Origin: Spirobacillus cienkowskii
GTDB lineage: Bacteria; Bdellovibrionota_B; Oligoflexia; Silvanigrellales; Silvanigrellaceae
Assembly (NCBI RefSeq): GCF_037081835.1
Contig: NZ_CP146516.1
Location: forward strand, 1,387,501 to 1,451,500
Length of the DNA: 64,000 nucleotides
Reading direction: 5' to 3'
In this document: positions 10,245 to 19,863 of the stretch, one piece after another
How positions within the stretch are numbered: position 1 is the stretch's first letter
How the letters are laid out: the number at the start of each line of letters is the position of its first letter
Translations under genes and position numbers: made by a program
Notes under the pieces: model-generated
What the model saw: the letters and a program-made list of their open reading frames with translations, nothing else
What the model was told of the DNA's origin: nothing
Database searches by the model: none

Positions 10245-11228
10245 TTACCATTCTAATCCAAAACCTGTTTGATATTCCGTCACACGGGTTTCAAAAAAGT
10301 TTTTCTCTTTTGGCAGATCCATAATTTCATTCATCCATGGAAATGGAGTTTCTTCTTCGCCATAAATGGGATCTAAGCCAATGCTTTCAATACGTCTATC
10401 TGCGATATAGCGAATGTATTTAGAAAACTGTTGCTTTGAAAGTCCTAAAATATCTCGTGGCAACGCATCCGCAACAAAAGCGTCTTCAAGCTCAACAACA
10501 TGCTCTATATTTTGTGACACTTCGTGCTTTAACTGTTCTGTCCAAATGTCAGGGTTTTCTTCAATATATTGATTTATAAGTTTTGTACCAAAACGACAAT
10601 GCAAACTTTCATCTCGCACAATATACTCAAGCTGTTCGGCTGTACCAACTAAAAGATTACGGCGTTTAAAATTAAGTAACAAAACAAACGCACTATAAAA
10701 TTGCATCCCCTCCATACCTAAATAATAAGCACAAAGATTTTTTAAAAATTGCGCGCGACCTTGCTGTATTTTGGTAGTAAAATTTTCACTTAAAATTCCT
10801 TCAAAAAATTGAGCTTGAAAATCATGCTTATCTTTTATAATACCAACTTTTTTAAATTCTCCAAAAACTTCTTGCTGATCCATAGAAAGCGATTCAACAA
10901 TATGAGAATAACTCCAAGAATGAATGCTTTCTTGAAAAGCTTGAGCTGTTAGATACTGACGGCACTCAGGATTTGTGATGTGCTTATAAATAGCCATAAT
11001 GATATTATCACCAACCAACACATCAGTATTTGCAAAAAAACTTAAAATCTTTTTAATTAAATGACGTTCATCATCAGTTAAATAGCCTTGATTTTTCCAT
11101 TGCGCAATATCTGATGACATCGAAATTTCTTGCGGTAGCCAATGATTTTTACAAAGATTCTTAAACTCTTCCCATGCCCAAGGATATTGAAATGGCATCA
11201 ACTGCGGTCTTACTTCATTTATCAACAT
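10245..11228 (-). CDS. nrdB: Ribonucleotide reductase class Ia, small subunit
   Basis: R2 subunit that houses the di-iron tyrosyl radical used for ribonucleotide reduction. 327 residues. Metal ligands are visible: Asp69 (ANTDVLVGDN), Glu100 and His103 with the radical Tyr107 (QESIHSWSY), Glu173 (MEGMQFY), and Glu207 and His210 (RDESLH). Because Tyr is present it is a normal radical-carrying R2, not the chlamydial Phe type. The C-terminus FGLEW probably docks on NrdA. It lies 35 bases after nrdA, so the two are co-transcribed. No ATP-cone is fused to it. Confidence 0.96.
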   Translation of the reverse strand: MLINEVRPQLMPFQYPWAWEEFKNLCKNHWLPQEISMSSDIAQWKNQGYLTDDERHLIKKILSFFANTDVLVGDNIIMAIYKHITNPECRQYLTAQAFQESIHSWSYSHIVESLSMDQQEVFGEFKKVGIIKDKHDFQAQFFEGILSENFTTKIQQGRAQFLKNLCAYYLGMEGMQFYSAFVLLLNFKRRNLLVGTAEQLEYIVRDESLHCRFGTKLINQYIEENPDIWTEQLKHEVSQNIEHVVELEDAFVADALPRDILGLSKQQFSKYIRYIADRRIESIGLDPIYGEEETPFPWMNEIMDLPKEKNFFETRVTEYQTGFGLEW

Positions 11229-11263
11229 TTTTATCTCCTAAAAAATTTATAAACCATGACTGA

Positions 11264-13645
11264 TTATTGACACGACTCACATTCTGGATTGTCAATCGAG
11301 CACGCTTTAATTTCTGAAGACAAGGTCACATTTCTTTTTTTAGAAGAAAGACTTGATTTTTCAACACTTGTAGCTGCAATTGTTCTTAAATAATAAGTGG
11401 TTTTCAAACCACAATGCCAAGCATAACGATACATTTCATCAATTTTTCTACCGCTTGGAGCAGACATATACAGATTTAAACTTTGTGCTTGATCAATATG
11501 CACTTGACGAACCGCAGCACAACGAATCAATTGTTCTGGATCAATATCAAATGCTGTTTTGTATAATTCTTTGATCTCGAGTGGTAAATTAAGAGATTCT
11601 AAAGAACCATCATATCGTTTGAGCTCACGTGCAAGTTCTGCATTCCACAATCCTAAAGCTTTGAGATCATCAATTAAATATTCATTAATAATCGTATAAT
11701 CACCGCCCATGTTACTTTTAACATAGAGATTTTTATACGTAGGTTCAATGGATTGTGTGCAGTTTGAGATGTTTGAAATTGTCGCTGTTGGTGCAATTGC
11801 CAAACACAAACTGTTTCTCATTCCATTTGCAACCATTGTGCGTAACTCATCCCAATTGAGATCAAAATTGAATCCATCTGCAGCAAGTAATTTTTCGCAA
11901 GATTGTGACTGACCCTTAGAATCTATAAACTCTGATGGGATTGTTGGTAATAAAACATGAGCCCCCAATTCGGTTATGGTGTCTTTAGGAACTTGTCCTT
12001 TTGACCATGTCAATCCTAAAAATGTAGAGTAAGAACCACGTTCTTTTGCCAATTCTGCCGAAGCTTTGACAGCATGATAACTAATAAATTCTGCTATTTT
12101 TTCTGAAAGCCATAAAGCTTCTGGTTTGGAGTATGGAATTTTCTTCATATACAAAACATTTTGAAATCCCATAAACCCTAAACCTACAGGACGATGACGG
12201 TGATTTGCTGTGGCTGCAGAAGCAATTGGATAAAAGTTTTCTGTAATCACGTTATCAAGCATGCGCATTCCAACTTTAACCGCATTTGCTAGCGTTTTTG
12301 CTGGATTTTCTGACTGAAAAACTGCTTTTAAATTGATAGAACCCAAATTACAAACAGCTGTTTCTTCTGAATTGGTATTTAATGTAATTTCTGTGCATAA
12401 ATTACTGCTATGCACAACACCAACATGACGTTGCGAGCTGCGTAAATTACATGGATCTTTGAAAGTAACCCAAGGATGACCTGTTTCAAAAATCATCGTT
12501 AAAATTTTACGCCAAAGCTGCACTGCAGAAACTTTTTTATAATTTTGCATTTGTCCTAAAGCGGCTTTTTTCTCATATTCTTCGTAAAGATGTTTAAATG
12601 TAATACCATATGTATCATGCAAATCACTCACTTCTGAAGGACAAAACAGAGTCCAATCAGCATTGTTTTCAACACGTTCTAAAAACAAATCAGGTATCCA
12701 ACTTGCTGTATTCATATCGTGTGTACGACGGCGCTCATCGCCTGTATTTTTTCTGAGTTCAAGAAAATCTTCAATATCAAGATGCCAAGCTTCAAGGTAC
12801 GCACAAACAGCGCCTTTGCGCTTGCCACCTTGATTAACTGCAATAGTTGAAGAGTCTTGTACTTTTATAAAAGGAATCACACCTTGTGAACGGCCATTTG
12901 TTCCTTTGATCCAGCTACCGCTTGCACGAATATTTGTCCAATCATTGCCAAGTCCACCCGCATATTTAGAAAGCATTGCGTTATCAGAATACTGTCTATA
13001 GATATCAAGCAAATCATCTTGAGTTGTTGTCAAAAAACAAGAAGACATTTGAGAGTGATTGGTTCCTGAGTTAAATAATGTAGGAGTACTTGGAACATAC
13101 AGCATTTGAGAAATCACATCATAAAATTCTGCCGCACGTTGTGTTGCCTCTTGTGCATTCCCTTCGGCTAATGCCACTCCCATCGCAATGCGCATCCAAA
13201 AGTGCTGAAATGTTTCATAGCGCATTCCTTTTTTGTGCAGTAAATAACGATCATAAAGAGTATGAGCACCTAAGTAATCAAACAAATAATTACGCTCATG
13301 ACGAATACAAGAATTTAAATAAATCAAATCGAGCTCACGCAATCGTCTTGATAATTGGCCATTTTCTGTTCCGTAATGTACATAATCAGCAAGTGTTGGG
13401 TATTGTTTTTGTTGTTCTGGCAAACTCGAAATGTCAGTTTTTAAGCCTATTGTGCTAAAAACTTCTAGTCGCAGCTGTTCAGACAAAACACTTGCCGCAA
13501 CATAAGAATACTCCCTACCCAACTCAATCAATGGACGAACATCAAGTATAATATTCTGCAATGAAGCAGAAAAATTAACATTCGATAGATTTAAATCAGA
13601 AAAATTGACTTTAGGATGATAGGGCCTGTAAGAGGATGTTGCCAT
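11264..13645 (-). CDS. nrdA: Ribonucleotide reductase class I, large subunit without ATP-cone
   Basis: Catalytic R1 subunit, about 793 residues. Active-site residues are visible: the N-terminal redox Cys in MSSCFLTTT, Asn-x-Cys-x-Glu in SNLCTEITL, the partner Cys in ETAVCNLGSINL, the radical-transfer Tyr pair in LKTTYYLRT, and a C-terminal C-x2-C (PECESCQ) that re-reduces the site. The start is ATG 13645 after GGAGAAGATTTAC; an upstream in-frame TTG has no site of its own. The protein begins only about 40 residues before IELGREYSYVAA, so the usual N-terminal ATP-cone (overall activity switch) is missing. It is preceded by a long leader full of inverted repeats. Confidence 0.96.
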   Translation of the reverse strand: MATSSYRPYHPKVNFSDLNLSNVNFSASLQNIILDVRPLIELGREYSYVAASVLSEQLRLEVFSTIGLKTDISSLPEQQKQYPTLADYVHYGTENGQLSRRLRELDLIYLNSCIRHERNYLFDYLGAHTLYDRYLLHKKGMRYETFQHFWMRIAMGVALAEGNAQEATQRAAEFYDVISQMLYVPSTPTLFNSGTNHSQMSSCFLTTTQDDLLDIYRQYSDNAMLSKYAGGLGNDWTNIRASGSWIKGTNGRSQGVIPFIKVQDSSTIAVNQGGKRKGAVCAYLEAWHLDIEDFLELRKNTGDERRRTHDMNTASWIPDLFLERVENNADWTLFCPSEVSDLHDTYGITFKHLYEEYEKKAALGQMQNYKKVSAVQLWRKILTMIFETGHPWVTFKDPCNLRSSQRHVGVVHSSNLCTEITLNTNSEETAVCNLGSINLKAVFQSENPAKTLANAVKVGMRMLDNVITENFYPIASAATANHRHRPVGLGFMGFQNVLYMKKIPYSKPEALWLSEKIAEFISYHAVKASAELAKERGSYSTFLGLTWSKGQVPKDTITELGAHVLLPTIPSEFIDSKGQSQSCEKLLAADGFNFDLNWDELRTMVANGMRNSLCLAIAPTATISNISNCTQSIEPTYKNLYVKSNMGGDYTIINEYLIDDLKALGLWNAELARELKRYDGSLESLNLPLEIKELYKTAFDIDPEQLIRCAAVRQVHIDQAQSLNLYMSAPSGRKIDEMYRYAWHCGLKTTYYLRTIAATSVEKSSLSSKKRNVTLSSEIKACSIDNPECESCQ

Positions 13646-13850
13646 GTAAATCTTCTCCAAATGGTGTACACGTTATTCCATTTCATTATTTTTGGAAAAA
13701 GCTGCAATTCATAACACCGTATGAATGAATGGTGTAGCATGCCGTAGGAATTCATCAACCGCAAATCTTCTATAGTGAAAAAATTGCGGCACCTTACATA
13801 GAGTAGGATGAAAATGCCGACACTTGTTATATATAGTGTTAGCTCATCCG
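13646..13850 (-). promoter_or_regulatory. Structured leader of nrdA
   Basis: The roughly 390-base gap upstream of nrdA holds no convincing gene. Transcribed leftwards it offers CCGCAA paired with TTGCGG and ACACC paired with GGTGT (13714-13718 with 13731-13735). A second copy of TACACCATT (13660-13668) ends at the Shine-Dalgarno sequence. The two TACACCATT copies can compete for the single GGTGT, so one fold would reach the ribosome site. The pairings are seen; control of nrdA translation is inference. No known riboswitch class was recognised. Confidence 0.4.
13820..13839 (-). promoter_or_regulatory. NrdR-box-like element
   Basis: ACACTATATATAACAAGTGT on the minus strand matches 12 of the 16 positions of the NrdR consensus ACACWATATATWGTGT and has ACACT/AGTGT ends. 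A perfect TTGACA lies about 24 bases upstream inside a palindrome. A second box at the standard spacing is poor, so this is tentative. Confidence 0.35.
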
Positions 13851-13872
13851 AAAAGACGCTGTCAATAGCGTC
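13851..13872 (-). terminator. Hairpin with short T run between the lipoprotein gene and nrdA
   Basis: GACGCT-ATTGAC-AGCGTC followed by TTTT on the minus strand. It can end transcription from the upstream lipoprotein gene, but the same palindrome contains TTGACA and could equally be an operator over the nrdA promoter. Confidence 0.45.
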
Positions 13873-14033
13873 ACGGTGAAATTTGTCGCTATAATTTTCT
13901 TCAATTTTTTTAGGTAATAATCTAAAAAAAGCATATAAAATAAGCAAAAAAACTCTTAAAAACGAAAATAAAAGGTGCCTGAAGAATGACAACCTTTTGA
14001 CAGCGATTTCTATTTCTTAATCAACGAGATAAG

Positions 14034-15134
14034 TCAATTTGCAGGAGAGGTCAAGTCTATCGATTGGGTGTTGGTGTAAAAAATATCTATGGAATTTATA
14101 AAACGAATCAGACTATCTCCAGTTTGTTGTCGATCTTCTTCTGTACGCAAAGGAACTCTTATTTTTTTTATAATTGAAAATTTTTTTGTATCAACAAAAG
14201 CGGAATCAATATATTTTCCTGCATGAGACCAATAAATTAAGAGTACAAAAGACGCATTGAGATCATATAGCTTTTGTCTTGGTAAAGCCGAAAGAGCAGG
14301 CATTGTTTCAAAAACAAATCGAAAAGATGGCGTAACTTCAATAAACGATACCTTATCAGAAGAAAAAGTACGGGAAAAGGTACCATGCGTGCAGTTTGCA
14401 GAAAGGACGCTTGGCATAGTTGGAGGAAGCATAACAACAGCTGTTTTAACTTCTTGTCCATTTACAAATACCACACAATGTTTTGATGCTTTAATTTTTA
14501 CAGGATATTGTTTAACCAAATACGGAGCCGCAAGAGCGGTGAGATGATCAACTTTTTCTCCTTCAGATTCTAAGACCAAAAGCTCTTTCATACGAAAAGT
14601 CAAATATTTTTCAAAAATTAATGCAAAATCTTTGGCTCGCAAATCAGAATATCCAATTTGTGCCATAGCTGCCCAATATGCAAGATTTCCATAAGAAAAT
14701 GCAACTGACATTTGATTGTCTGCAAGCAACTCGACTGCATTTTGCATATATTCTCGAGAAAGTTTTTCTGCTTTTACAAATTCTTGAGAATCTATTAAAT
14801 TTTTTAAATGCTCAGAATATTTTGTAAATCGTTCTTCTAAGTGAATTTTTTCTTTATCTGCAATACTATTAAATAACCAAAAACGATTCAACTCTAAATT
14901 ATGCAACGCTTCAATAGCTGTTTCTTTACCAATTCGTTGCGTAAAAGGGATAGAAAAATAAGGCAACCAATATGGGTCATCAGATGCATACAAGACATAC
15001 GTTTTTTTTGAAAAAAACTTACCTTTAATATTAGTATCAACCAATTCAGTATTTAAAATTATCTGAGATGAACGACAACCAGAAATGAACAACGCAATTG
15101 ATAACAAAAATACAGGCATCAAATTTTTATACAT
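14034..15134 (-). CDS. Putative lipoprotein, unknown function
   Basis: About 366 residues. The N-terminus MYKNLMPVFLLSIALFISGC is a lipoprotein signal peptide with the lipobox ISGC, so the mature protein is probably lipid-anchored. The central part is alpha-helical and charged (residues ~75-200, a possible TPR-like region with ERFTKYSEHLKNLIDSQEF). The C-terminal half is beta-rich. No family is recognised. The ATG at 15134 is chosen because it places the signal peptide at the N-terminus; the frame reaches a TTG 33 bases upstream that sits by AGGGG. It is followed by the hairpin at 13851-13872 and is divergent from the HTH gene. Confidence 0.72.
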   Translation of the reverse strand: MYKNLMPVFLLSIALFISGCRSSQIILNTELVDTNIKGKFFSKKTYVLYASDDPYWLPYFSIPFTQRIGKETAIEALHNLELNRFWLFNSIADKEKIHLEERFTKYSEHLKNLIDSQEFVKAEKLSREYMQNAVELLADNQMSVAFSYGNLAYWAAMAQIGYSDLRAKDFALIFEKYLTFRMKELLVLESEGEKVDHLTALAAPYLVKQYPVKIKASKHCVVFVNGQEVKTAVVMLPPTMPSVLSANCTHGTFSRTFSSDKVSFIEVTPSFRFVFETMPALSALPRQKLYDLNASFVLLIYWSHAGKYIDSAFVDTKKFSIIKKIRVPLRTEEDRQQTGDSLIRFINSIDIFYTNTQSIDLTSPAN

Positions 15135-15384
15135 AGATTTTAGAAAAAACAAAAAAACCCCTGACAACCGCTTTTTAGGTCGATTTAAGTAACAATTATA
15201 ACTATTTTAAAAAAGTATAAAAATCAATAAAAATTAAGGCTATACAAGACAATTCAAAAGGTATTTTAACCAACAGGTTACATTTCTCACTTAGTCAAGG
15301 TATGTTTTTAAATGATATCATGATTTAGCAGCTAACTTAGTTAATAATGCATTATTATTAGATATTTAAAACTGAGGCCGTAAA

Positions 15385-16158
15385 ATGAATGAAAACACCG
15401 AAGCCAACACTCACTTACCAAGTATAAATGGCTACCAAGCACCACAAAGTGCCAAAAATAACGAAGAAGTCAACGAAAGCTTTACAATTAGCGCAGAAGA
15501 AGCAGCACAAATTTTAGGAGTAAACCGCTCAAGACTTTCACAGCTCACTCAAAAAGGGGTTTTTGCATTTGAAAGAAGAAAAATAGAGACAAGAAATAGA
15601 TTATTTTATAGGCTCAATGACCTTCTTTCGCATCAACGTTCTCAAATAGGACTCCAGCAGCTCATACCTCAACCGACTTTCCCTCAAACCAAAGTCTTCT
15701 CTTCAACTGAATGTCAAAATAACCAACAAGAATTATTAGACTCTAACTCAAAGCATCATGCCAGCACGTATTTAAAGAGCAGCAAAAATGTTTTACCGCT
15801 AAGACAAAAAGTTCTCCGATCTGCCCAAGAGATGCATCACAACATAAAACAAAACCAAGCTCAGTCTTTAAATAAGGCAGAAATACAGACCATAAAAGAA
15901 ATTATAAACAAGCAGGATATTACATTAAAAATTTTGATAAATGAAAAATCAAAAACCGATCATCATTTTGATCATAAAATTCAACAAAACTTGCATTCTA
16001 TCACACAGTGCAAAAATATCTTAAATTTGTTAAAACAAGATGTTGTATTAATGTTTGAGAGTATTCAAGAACTATCAAAAAATTTGTTAAAAGAAAATAA
16101 AATTAAAAAATTTCAAAATAAAACTAAACCCAAATATTTAAAAAAACAGCCTAAATAA
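15385..16158 (+). CDS. MerR/excisionase-type HTH protein with coiled-coil tail
   Basis: 257 residues. Residues ~33-78 (FTISAEEAAQILGVNRSRLS, then FERRKIETRNRLFYRLNDLL) form a helix-turn-helix of the MerR/excisionase kind. It is followed by a low-complexity, Gln/Asn/Lys-rich region and a long charged helix (residues ~150-240) likely to be a coiled coil. The basic C-terminus (KKFQNKTKPKYLKKQPK) would suit DNA or RNA contact. No MerR effector domain is present. It may be a nucleoid or replication-associated protein rather than a classical regulator; that is inference. GAGG precedes the ATG. Its stop codon lies inside the hairpin shared with fusA. Confidence 0.7.
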   Translation: MNENTEANTHLPSINGYQAPQSAKNNEEVNESFTISAEEAAQILGVNRSRLSQLTQKGVFAFERRKIETRNRLFYRLNDLLSHQRSQIGLQQLIPQPTFPQTKVFSSTECQNNQQELLDSNSKHHASTYLKSSKNVLPLRQKVLRSAQEMHHNIKQNQAQSLNKAEIQTIKEIINKQDITLKILINEKSKTDHHFDHKIQQNLHSITQCKNILNLLKQDVVLMFESIQELSKNLLKENKIKKFQNKTKPKYLKKQPK

Positions 16159-16184
16159 AAACATTATCTTTATTTAGGCTGTTT
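16144..16184. terminator. Bidirectional hairpin terminator around the HTH-gene stop codon
   Basis: A perfect 16-base inverted repeat (AAACAGCCTAAATAAA and its complement) with a 9-base loop. For fusA on the minus strand it is followed by TTTTTT, a good terminator. On the plus strand the T run is only three long. The stop codon of the HTH gene is inside the left arm. Confidence 0.85.
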
Positions 16185-16211
16185 CCAAAGTTTATTTAAA
16201 TAAAGTGCTAC

Positions 16212-18314
16212 TTATTTATTTTCAGCAGCTCTTTTTGCTTTGTATTTTGCAACCATATCTTCTTGAACGTTGCGAGGAACTGCAGCATATTTTGAAAATT
16301 CCATCGAAAACTCACCTTTACCTTGAGTTCCCGAACGCAAATCCGTAGAGAAGCCAAACATTTCTGTTAAAGGAACTTCAGCTTCAATTTGGCAATAACC
16401 ACCATTTCCAGATGATCCCATAATCACACCACGGCGCTGATTGATAAGACCCATCATTGTTCCTTGAAACTCTTCTGGTCCTTCAATACCAACTTTCATA
16501 ATTGGCTCAAGAATAACGGGTTTTGCACTGAGATAGGACTCACGGAAACCAGTCATCGCACATGTTTTAAAAGCCATTTCGTTTGAGTCTACTGGGTGAT
16601 GCAAACCGTCATTAACAATAATTTTAACACCAACCACTTGTGCGCCAATCAAAAGACCGGTTTTTATTTGCTCAACAAAACCTTTTTCACAAGCAGGGAT
16701 AAATTGTCTAGGAATTGAACCACCAACGGTTTCATCATGAAACTCATAAACCTTATCACCGGCATCAACAAGTGGCTCCATATAACCAATAATACGCGCA
16801 AACTGCCCAGAACCACCAGATTGTTTTTTATGCGTGTAATTGATTTCTGTGCGTTGAGTTAATGCTTCGCGGAAGTTCACTTGAGGTTTACCAACAATGG
16901 TTTCGCAATTGAATTCACGTTTCATGCGTTCTACATAAATTTCAAGATGGAGCTCACCCATACCAGCAATAATTGTTTCTCCAGATTCTTCATCGCGAGA
17001 AACGCGGAAAGTTGGATCTTCTTTAGTAAACTTATTCAAAGCTTTAGAGAAGTTTGTTTGCCCAGCTTTATCTTTAGGCGCAATTGCCAAAGAAATAACG
17101 GCATTTGGAACGTACATCGAAGCCATTGTGACGTTAGACTTGCCATCTGTAAACGTGTCACCAGAAGCACAATCAACACCAAATAATGCAACAATATCTC
17201 CTGCTGAAGCTTCTTCAATGTCTTCCATTTCGTCAGCATGAAGTCTTACAATACGTGGCACTTTAACGCGTTTTTCGCTTGACATGTTAATCACCATGTC
17301 GCCTTTTTTAACTGTTCCTTGATAAATACGCATAAATGTCAACTGACCGTAACGGGTTTCATCAAGTTTAAAGGCAAGCATAACAAGCGGTAATGCAGGA
17401 TCTGACTTAAGTTGTACAGGCGCCTCATTTTGCGATTGATCAAGGGCTTCGTTCATCACTTCATTTGGAGCTGGAAGATAGGATTGCACAGCATCAAGCA
17501 ATATTTGCACACCCTTATTTTTAAACGCAGAACCACAGAATACAGGAGTAAATTGCAAGCTAATAACAGCTTTGCGCATCACTTTAGCAGCTTCTTCTGC
17601 TGTAACGTATTCATCACTTAAAAACTTTTCAGCCAAACCATCATCAAAATCAGCAAGAGCACCAATAAGGTCGCTACGGCGAGTTTTTGCTTCTTCAATC
17701 ATATCGATTGGAATTTCTTCTTCGCGAACGTTCTCACCATTTGAGCCATCAAAATAAAAAGCTTTCATGGTTAAAAGATCAACCACACCTTGGAAACGGT
17801 CTTCAGCACCAATTGCCATTTGAGCCATCCAAGCATTATGATTAAGTTTTTCACGCAGTTGTTGACAAACGCGGTATGGGTTTGCACCTGCCCGATCCAT
17901 TTTATTAACAAATGCAATACGAGGCACACGATAACGACGCATTTGGCGGTCAACAGTAATTGACTGAGACTGCACTCCAGCAACCGAGCACAAAACAAGA
18001 ATTGCACCATCTAACACGCGTAAGGAACGCTCCACTTCAACTGTGAAGTCCACATGGCCTGGGGTATCAATAAGGTTGATCCAGTTATCTTTCCATTGGC
18101 AAAATGTGGCAGCCGATTGAATCGTAATCCCTTTTTCACGCTCAAGATCCATGCTGTCCATTGTTGCGCCAACACCAGACTTTCCCTTAACTTCTTCAAT
18201 TTTATGGATTTTCCCAGTATAAAAAAGAATACGTTCGGAAAGAGTTGTCTTTCCGGAGTCGATATGGGCAGAAATACCAATATTTCTTACACGGGAGAGG
18301 TCTTTAATTGTCAT
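16212..18314 (-). CDS. fusA: Translation elongation factor G
   Basis: GTPase that drives translocation on the ribosome. 700 residues, full length. G1 is AHIDSGKT (16-23), G3 is DTPGHVDF and G4 is NKMDRAG. The domain IV region with [21 protein letters not shown] and the domain V region are present. It is not linked to rpsL, rpsG or tuf here, so it lies outside the str operon, either the only copy moved or one of several. It is preceded by ddl on the same strand with about 130 bases between, and ends at a strong hairpin. Confidence 0.98.
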   Translation of the reverse strand: MTIKDLSRVRNIGISAHIDSGKTTLSERILFYTGKIHKIEEVKGKSGVGATMDSMDLEREKGITIQSAATFCQWKDNWINLIDTPGHVDFTVEVERSLRVLDGAILVLCSVAGVQSQSITVDRQMRRYRVPRIAFVNKMDRAGANPYRVCQQLREKLNHNAWMAQMAIGAEDRFQGVVDLLTMKAFYFDGSNGENVREEEIPIDMIEEAKTRRSDLIGALADFDDGLAEKFLSDEYVTAEEAAKVMRKAVISLQFTPVFCGSAFKNKGVQILLDAVQSYLPAPNEVMNEALDQSQNEAPVQLKSDPALPLVMLAFKLDETRYGQLTFMRIYQGTVKKGDMVINMSSEKRVKVPRIVRLHADEMEDIEEASAGDIVALFGVDCASGDTFTDGKSNVTMASMYVPNAVISLAIAPKDKAGQTNFSKALNKFTKEDPTFRVSRDEESGETIIAGMGELHLEIYVERMKREFNCETIVGKPQVNFREALTQRTEINYTHKKQSGGSGQFARIIGYMEPLVDAGDKVYEFHDETVGGSIPRQFIPACEKGFVEQIKTGLLIGAQVVGVKIIVNDGLHHPVDSNEMAFKTCAMTGFRESYLSAKPVILEPIMKVGIEGPEEFQGTMMGLINQRRGVIMGSSGNGGYCQIEAEVPLTEMFGFSTDLRSGTQGKGEFSMEFSKYAAVPRNVQEDMVAKYKAKRAAENK

Positions 18315-18444
18315 GATTAATCCAACTTAACATAAAAATGGTTAAAATTTCAGTCCAAAACAAAGGACGGGAAACACGCTCTGTGCTATCTGATTTTTGC
18401 TCAGATTTCAATAGTCATTTTTATGCTTTTGTTGTCGCTAACTT

Positions 18445-19650
18445 TTAGGTAGTCGCTTTTATCCCGTATTGACTGTTATCTAAACGTTTTTTACGCTGAT
18501 ATGCAGCTTCTATCAACTCTTCTATCCAGCTTTTACCAAAAACACCTTCTTGCTCCCATAACTTTGGAAACATACTAATTGAGGTTAAACCAGGCATGGT
18601 ATTAATTTCATTAAACACGAACTTATTTGTATTTTTACAATTCCAAAAGTCAATGCGACATAAACCAGAAATGCCTGTGGCCAATGCAATTTTTCGGGCA
18701 TTGTTTTGCAGTTCATGCATTTTTTCCGATGACAACCGGGCAGGAATAAATAATGCTGCCTCTGAGCTGCTATCGTATTTTTCTGCATAAGAGTAAAAAT
18801 CTTTTGGCGCTATCTCTCCTGCGATAGAAATTCTGGGCTTATAAGAACTACCAAGAAAAGCACACTCAACCTCAGTGCCAACCATGATCTCTTCTACCAA
18901 TGCTTTTTGATCAAACATTAAAGCCTCGTGCAAAAGCTGCTCAAGCTGTATCCGATTGTGCGCTTTTCCTGTACCAACCGCAGATCCCAACGCATTTGGT
19001 TTTACAAAACATGGATAACTGATATTTTGTTCAATGTGTTCGAGTATCTGATTTTTATTTTCAAAAAATAATTCATTTTGCACAACGCAATAATTTGCAA
19101 CCGCAACGCCTGCATCGCGAGCAAGACGTTTTTGAATATCTTTATCTATACCCACAACACTCGATCGCAGATCACAGCCCACATACGCAATTTCAGCAAG
19201 CTCTAACAGACCCTGAAAGCGCCCGTCTTCTCCATTTTGACCATGCAAAACAGGAAAAATACAATTCGCATCAAAGTTTAAAATTCGATAAGGTTTTTTA
19301 TCTGTTGCAGAACCATAGTCACAACTGAGAGCATCATCGAGGAGCTTATCTAAAACATAAGGCAATAATGTTGTTTTTTGGTTTTTTATATTTGGCATTG
19401 CAAAAGGGCTGTTGCCTTGTGTGATTGTGACGAGATCCTCTAGAGCAAAATTTGCAAAATCGTCAGATTGAAAAACACCTTCTAAACTAAAAAACATGCC
19501 ATCTCGATTGATCCCTACAGGCACAATGCCATATTTTTCAGGCATATTTTTTAATATAAACAGTGCTGAACGCAATGACACTTCATGCTCACTGGAACGA
19601 CCTCCAAATAAAACCGCGACCACTTTTTCAAATTTTTTACGCACGACCAT
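18445..19650 (-). CDS. ddl: D-alanine--D-alanine ligase
   Basis: ATP-grasp enzyme joining two D-Ala for peptidoglycan precursors, cytoplasmic. The N-terminal signature VAVLFGGRSSEHEVSLRSA is unmistakable. LFPVLHGQNGEDG-like substrate-loop residues (IFPVLHGQNGEDGRFQGLLE) and the C-terminal FNEINTMPGLTSISMFP metal-site motif are present. At about 401 residues it is longer than DdlB (~306) and DdlA (~364), with extra sequence in the N-terminal domain around residues 70-105. It lies upstream of fusA on the same strand and divergent from recA. Confidence 0.95.
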   Translation of the reverse strand: MVVRKKFEKVVAVLFGGRSSEHEVSLRSALFILKNMPEKYGIVPVGINRDGMFFSLEGVFQSDDFANFALEDLVTITQGNSPFAMPNIKNQKTTLLPYVLDKLLDDALSCDYGSATDKKPYRILNFDANCIFPVLHGQNGEDGRFQGLLELAEIAYVGCDLRSSVVGIDKDIQKRLARDAGVAVANYCVVQNELFFENKNQILEHIEQNISYPCFVKPNALGSAVGTGKAHNRIQLEQLLHEALMFDQKALVEEIMVGTEVECAFLGSSYKPRISIAGEIAPKDFYSYAEKYDSSSEAALFIPARLSSEKMHELQNNARKIALATGISGLCRIDFWNCKNTNKFVFNEINTMPGLTSISMFPKLWEQEGVFGKSWIEELIEAAYQRKKRLDNSQYGIKATT

Positions 19651-19794
19651 AACACAACCTCAATTCTTAAAATATTCACTTTAGGAAATACACCCAATCG
19701 ACTTGAATTGAAACTGAACAAGAGCTATGAAAAAGATGGACAATACAAAAGTATGGTTGTCTTCTAATAAAAGAAAACTAACATACATGATTGG

Positions 19795-19823
19795 TTGCAC
19801 GTTATTGAGTATCTCTCTATATC
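19795..19823 (+). promoter_or_regulatory. Candidate sigma-70 promoter of recA
   Basis: TTGCAC, a 17-base spacer, then TATATC, ending about 40 bases before the recA ATG. No CTGT-N8-ACAG type LexA box or other obvious SOS box was found near it, so SOS control is not shown. Confidence 0.45.
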
Positions 19824-19863
19824 TAAACACGTGCCAATTATCTTTGCAATAAAAGGAGAAACC

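Noticed and set aside
13591-13992. 133-residue open frame overlapping the nrdA leader and start
   Set aside because: No ribosome site, no recognisable domain, and it covers the inverted-repeat leader and the start of nrdA in another frame.
19650-19863. LexA/SOS box upstream of recA
   Set aside because: No CTGT-N8-ACAG, TTAC-N3-GTAA or GAAC/GTTC-type palindrome at a fitting position could be found by eye.
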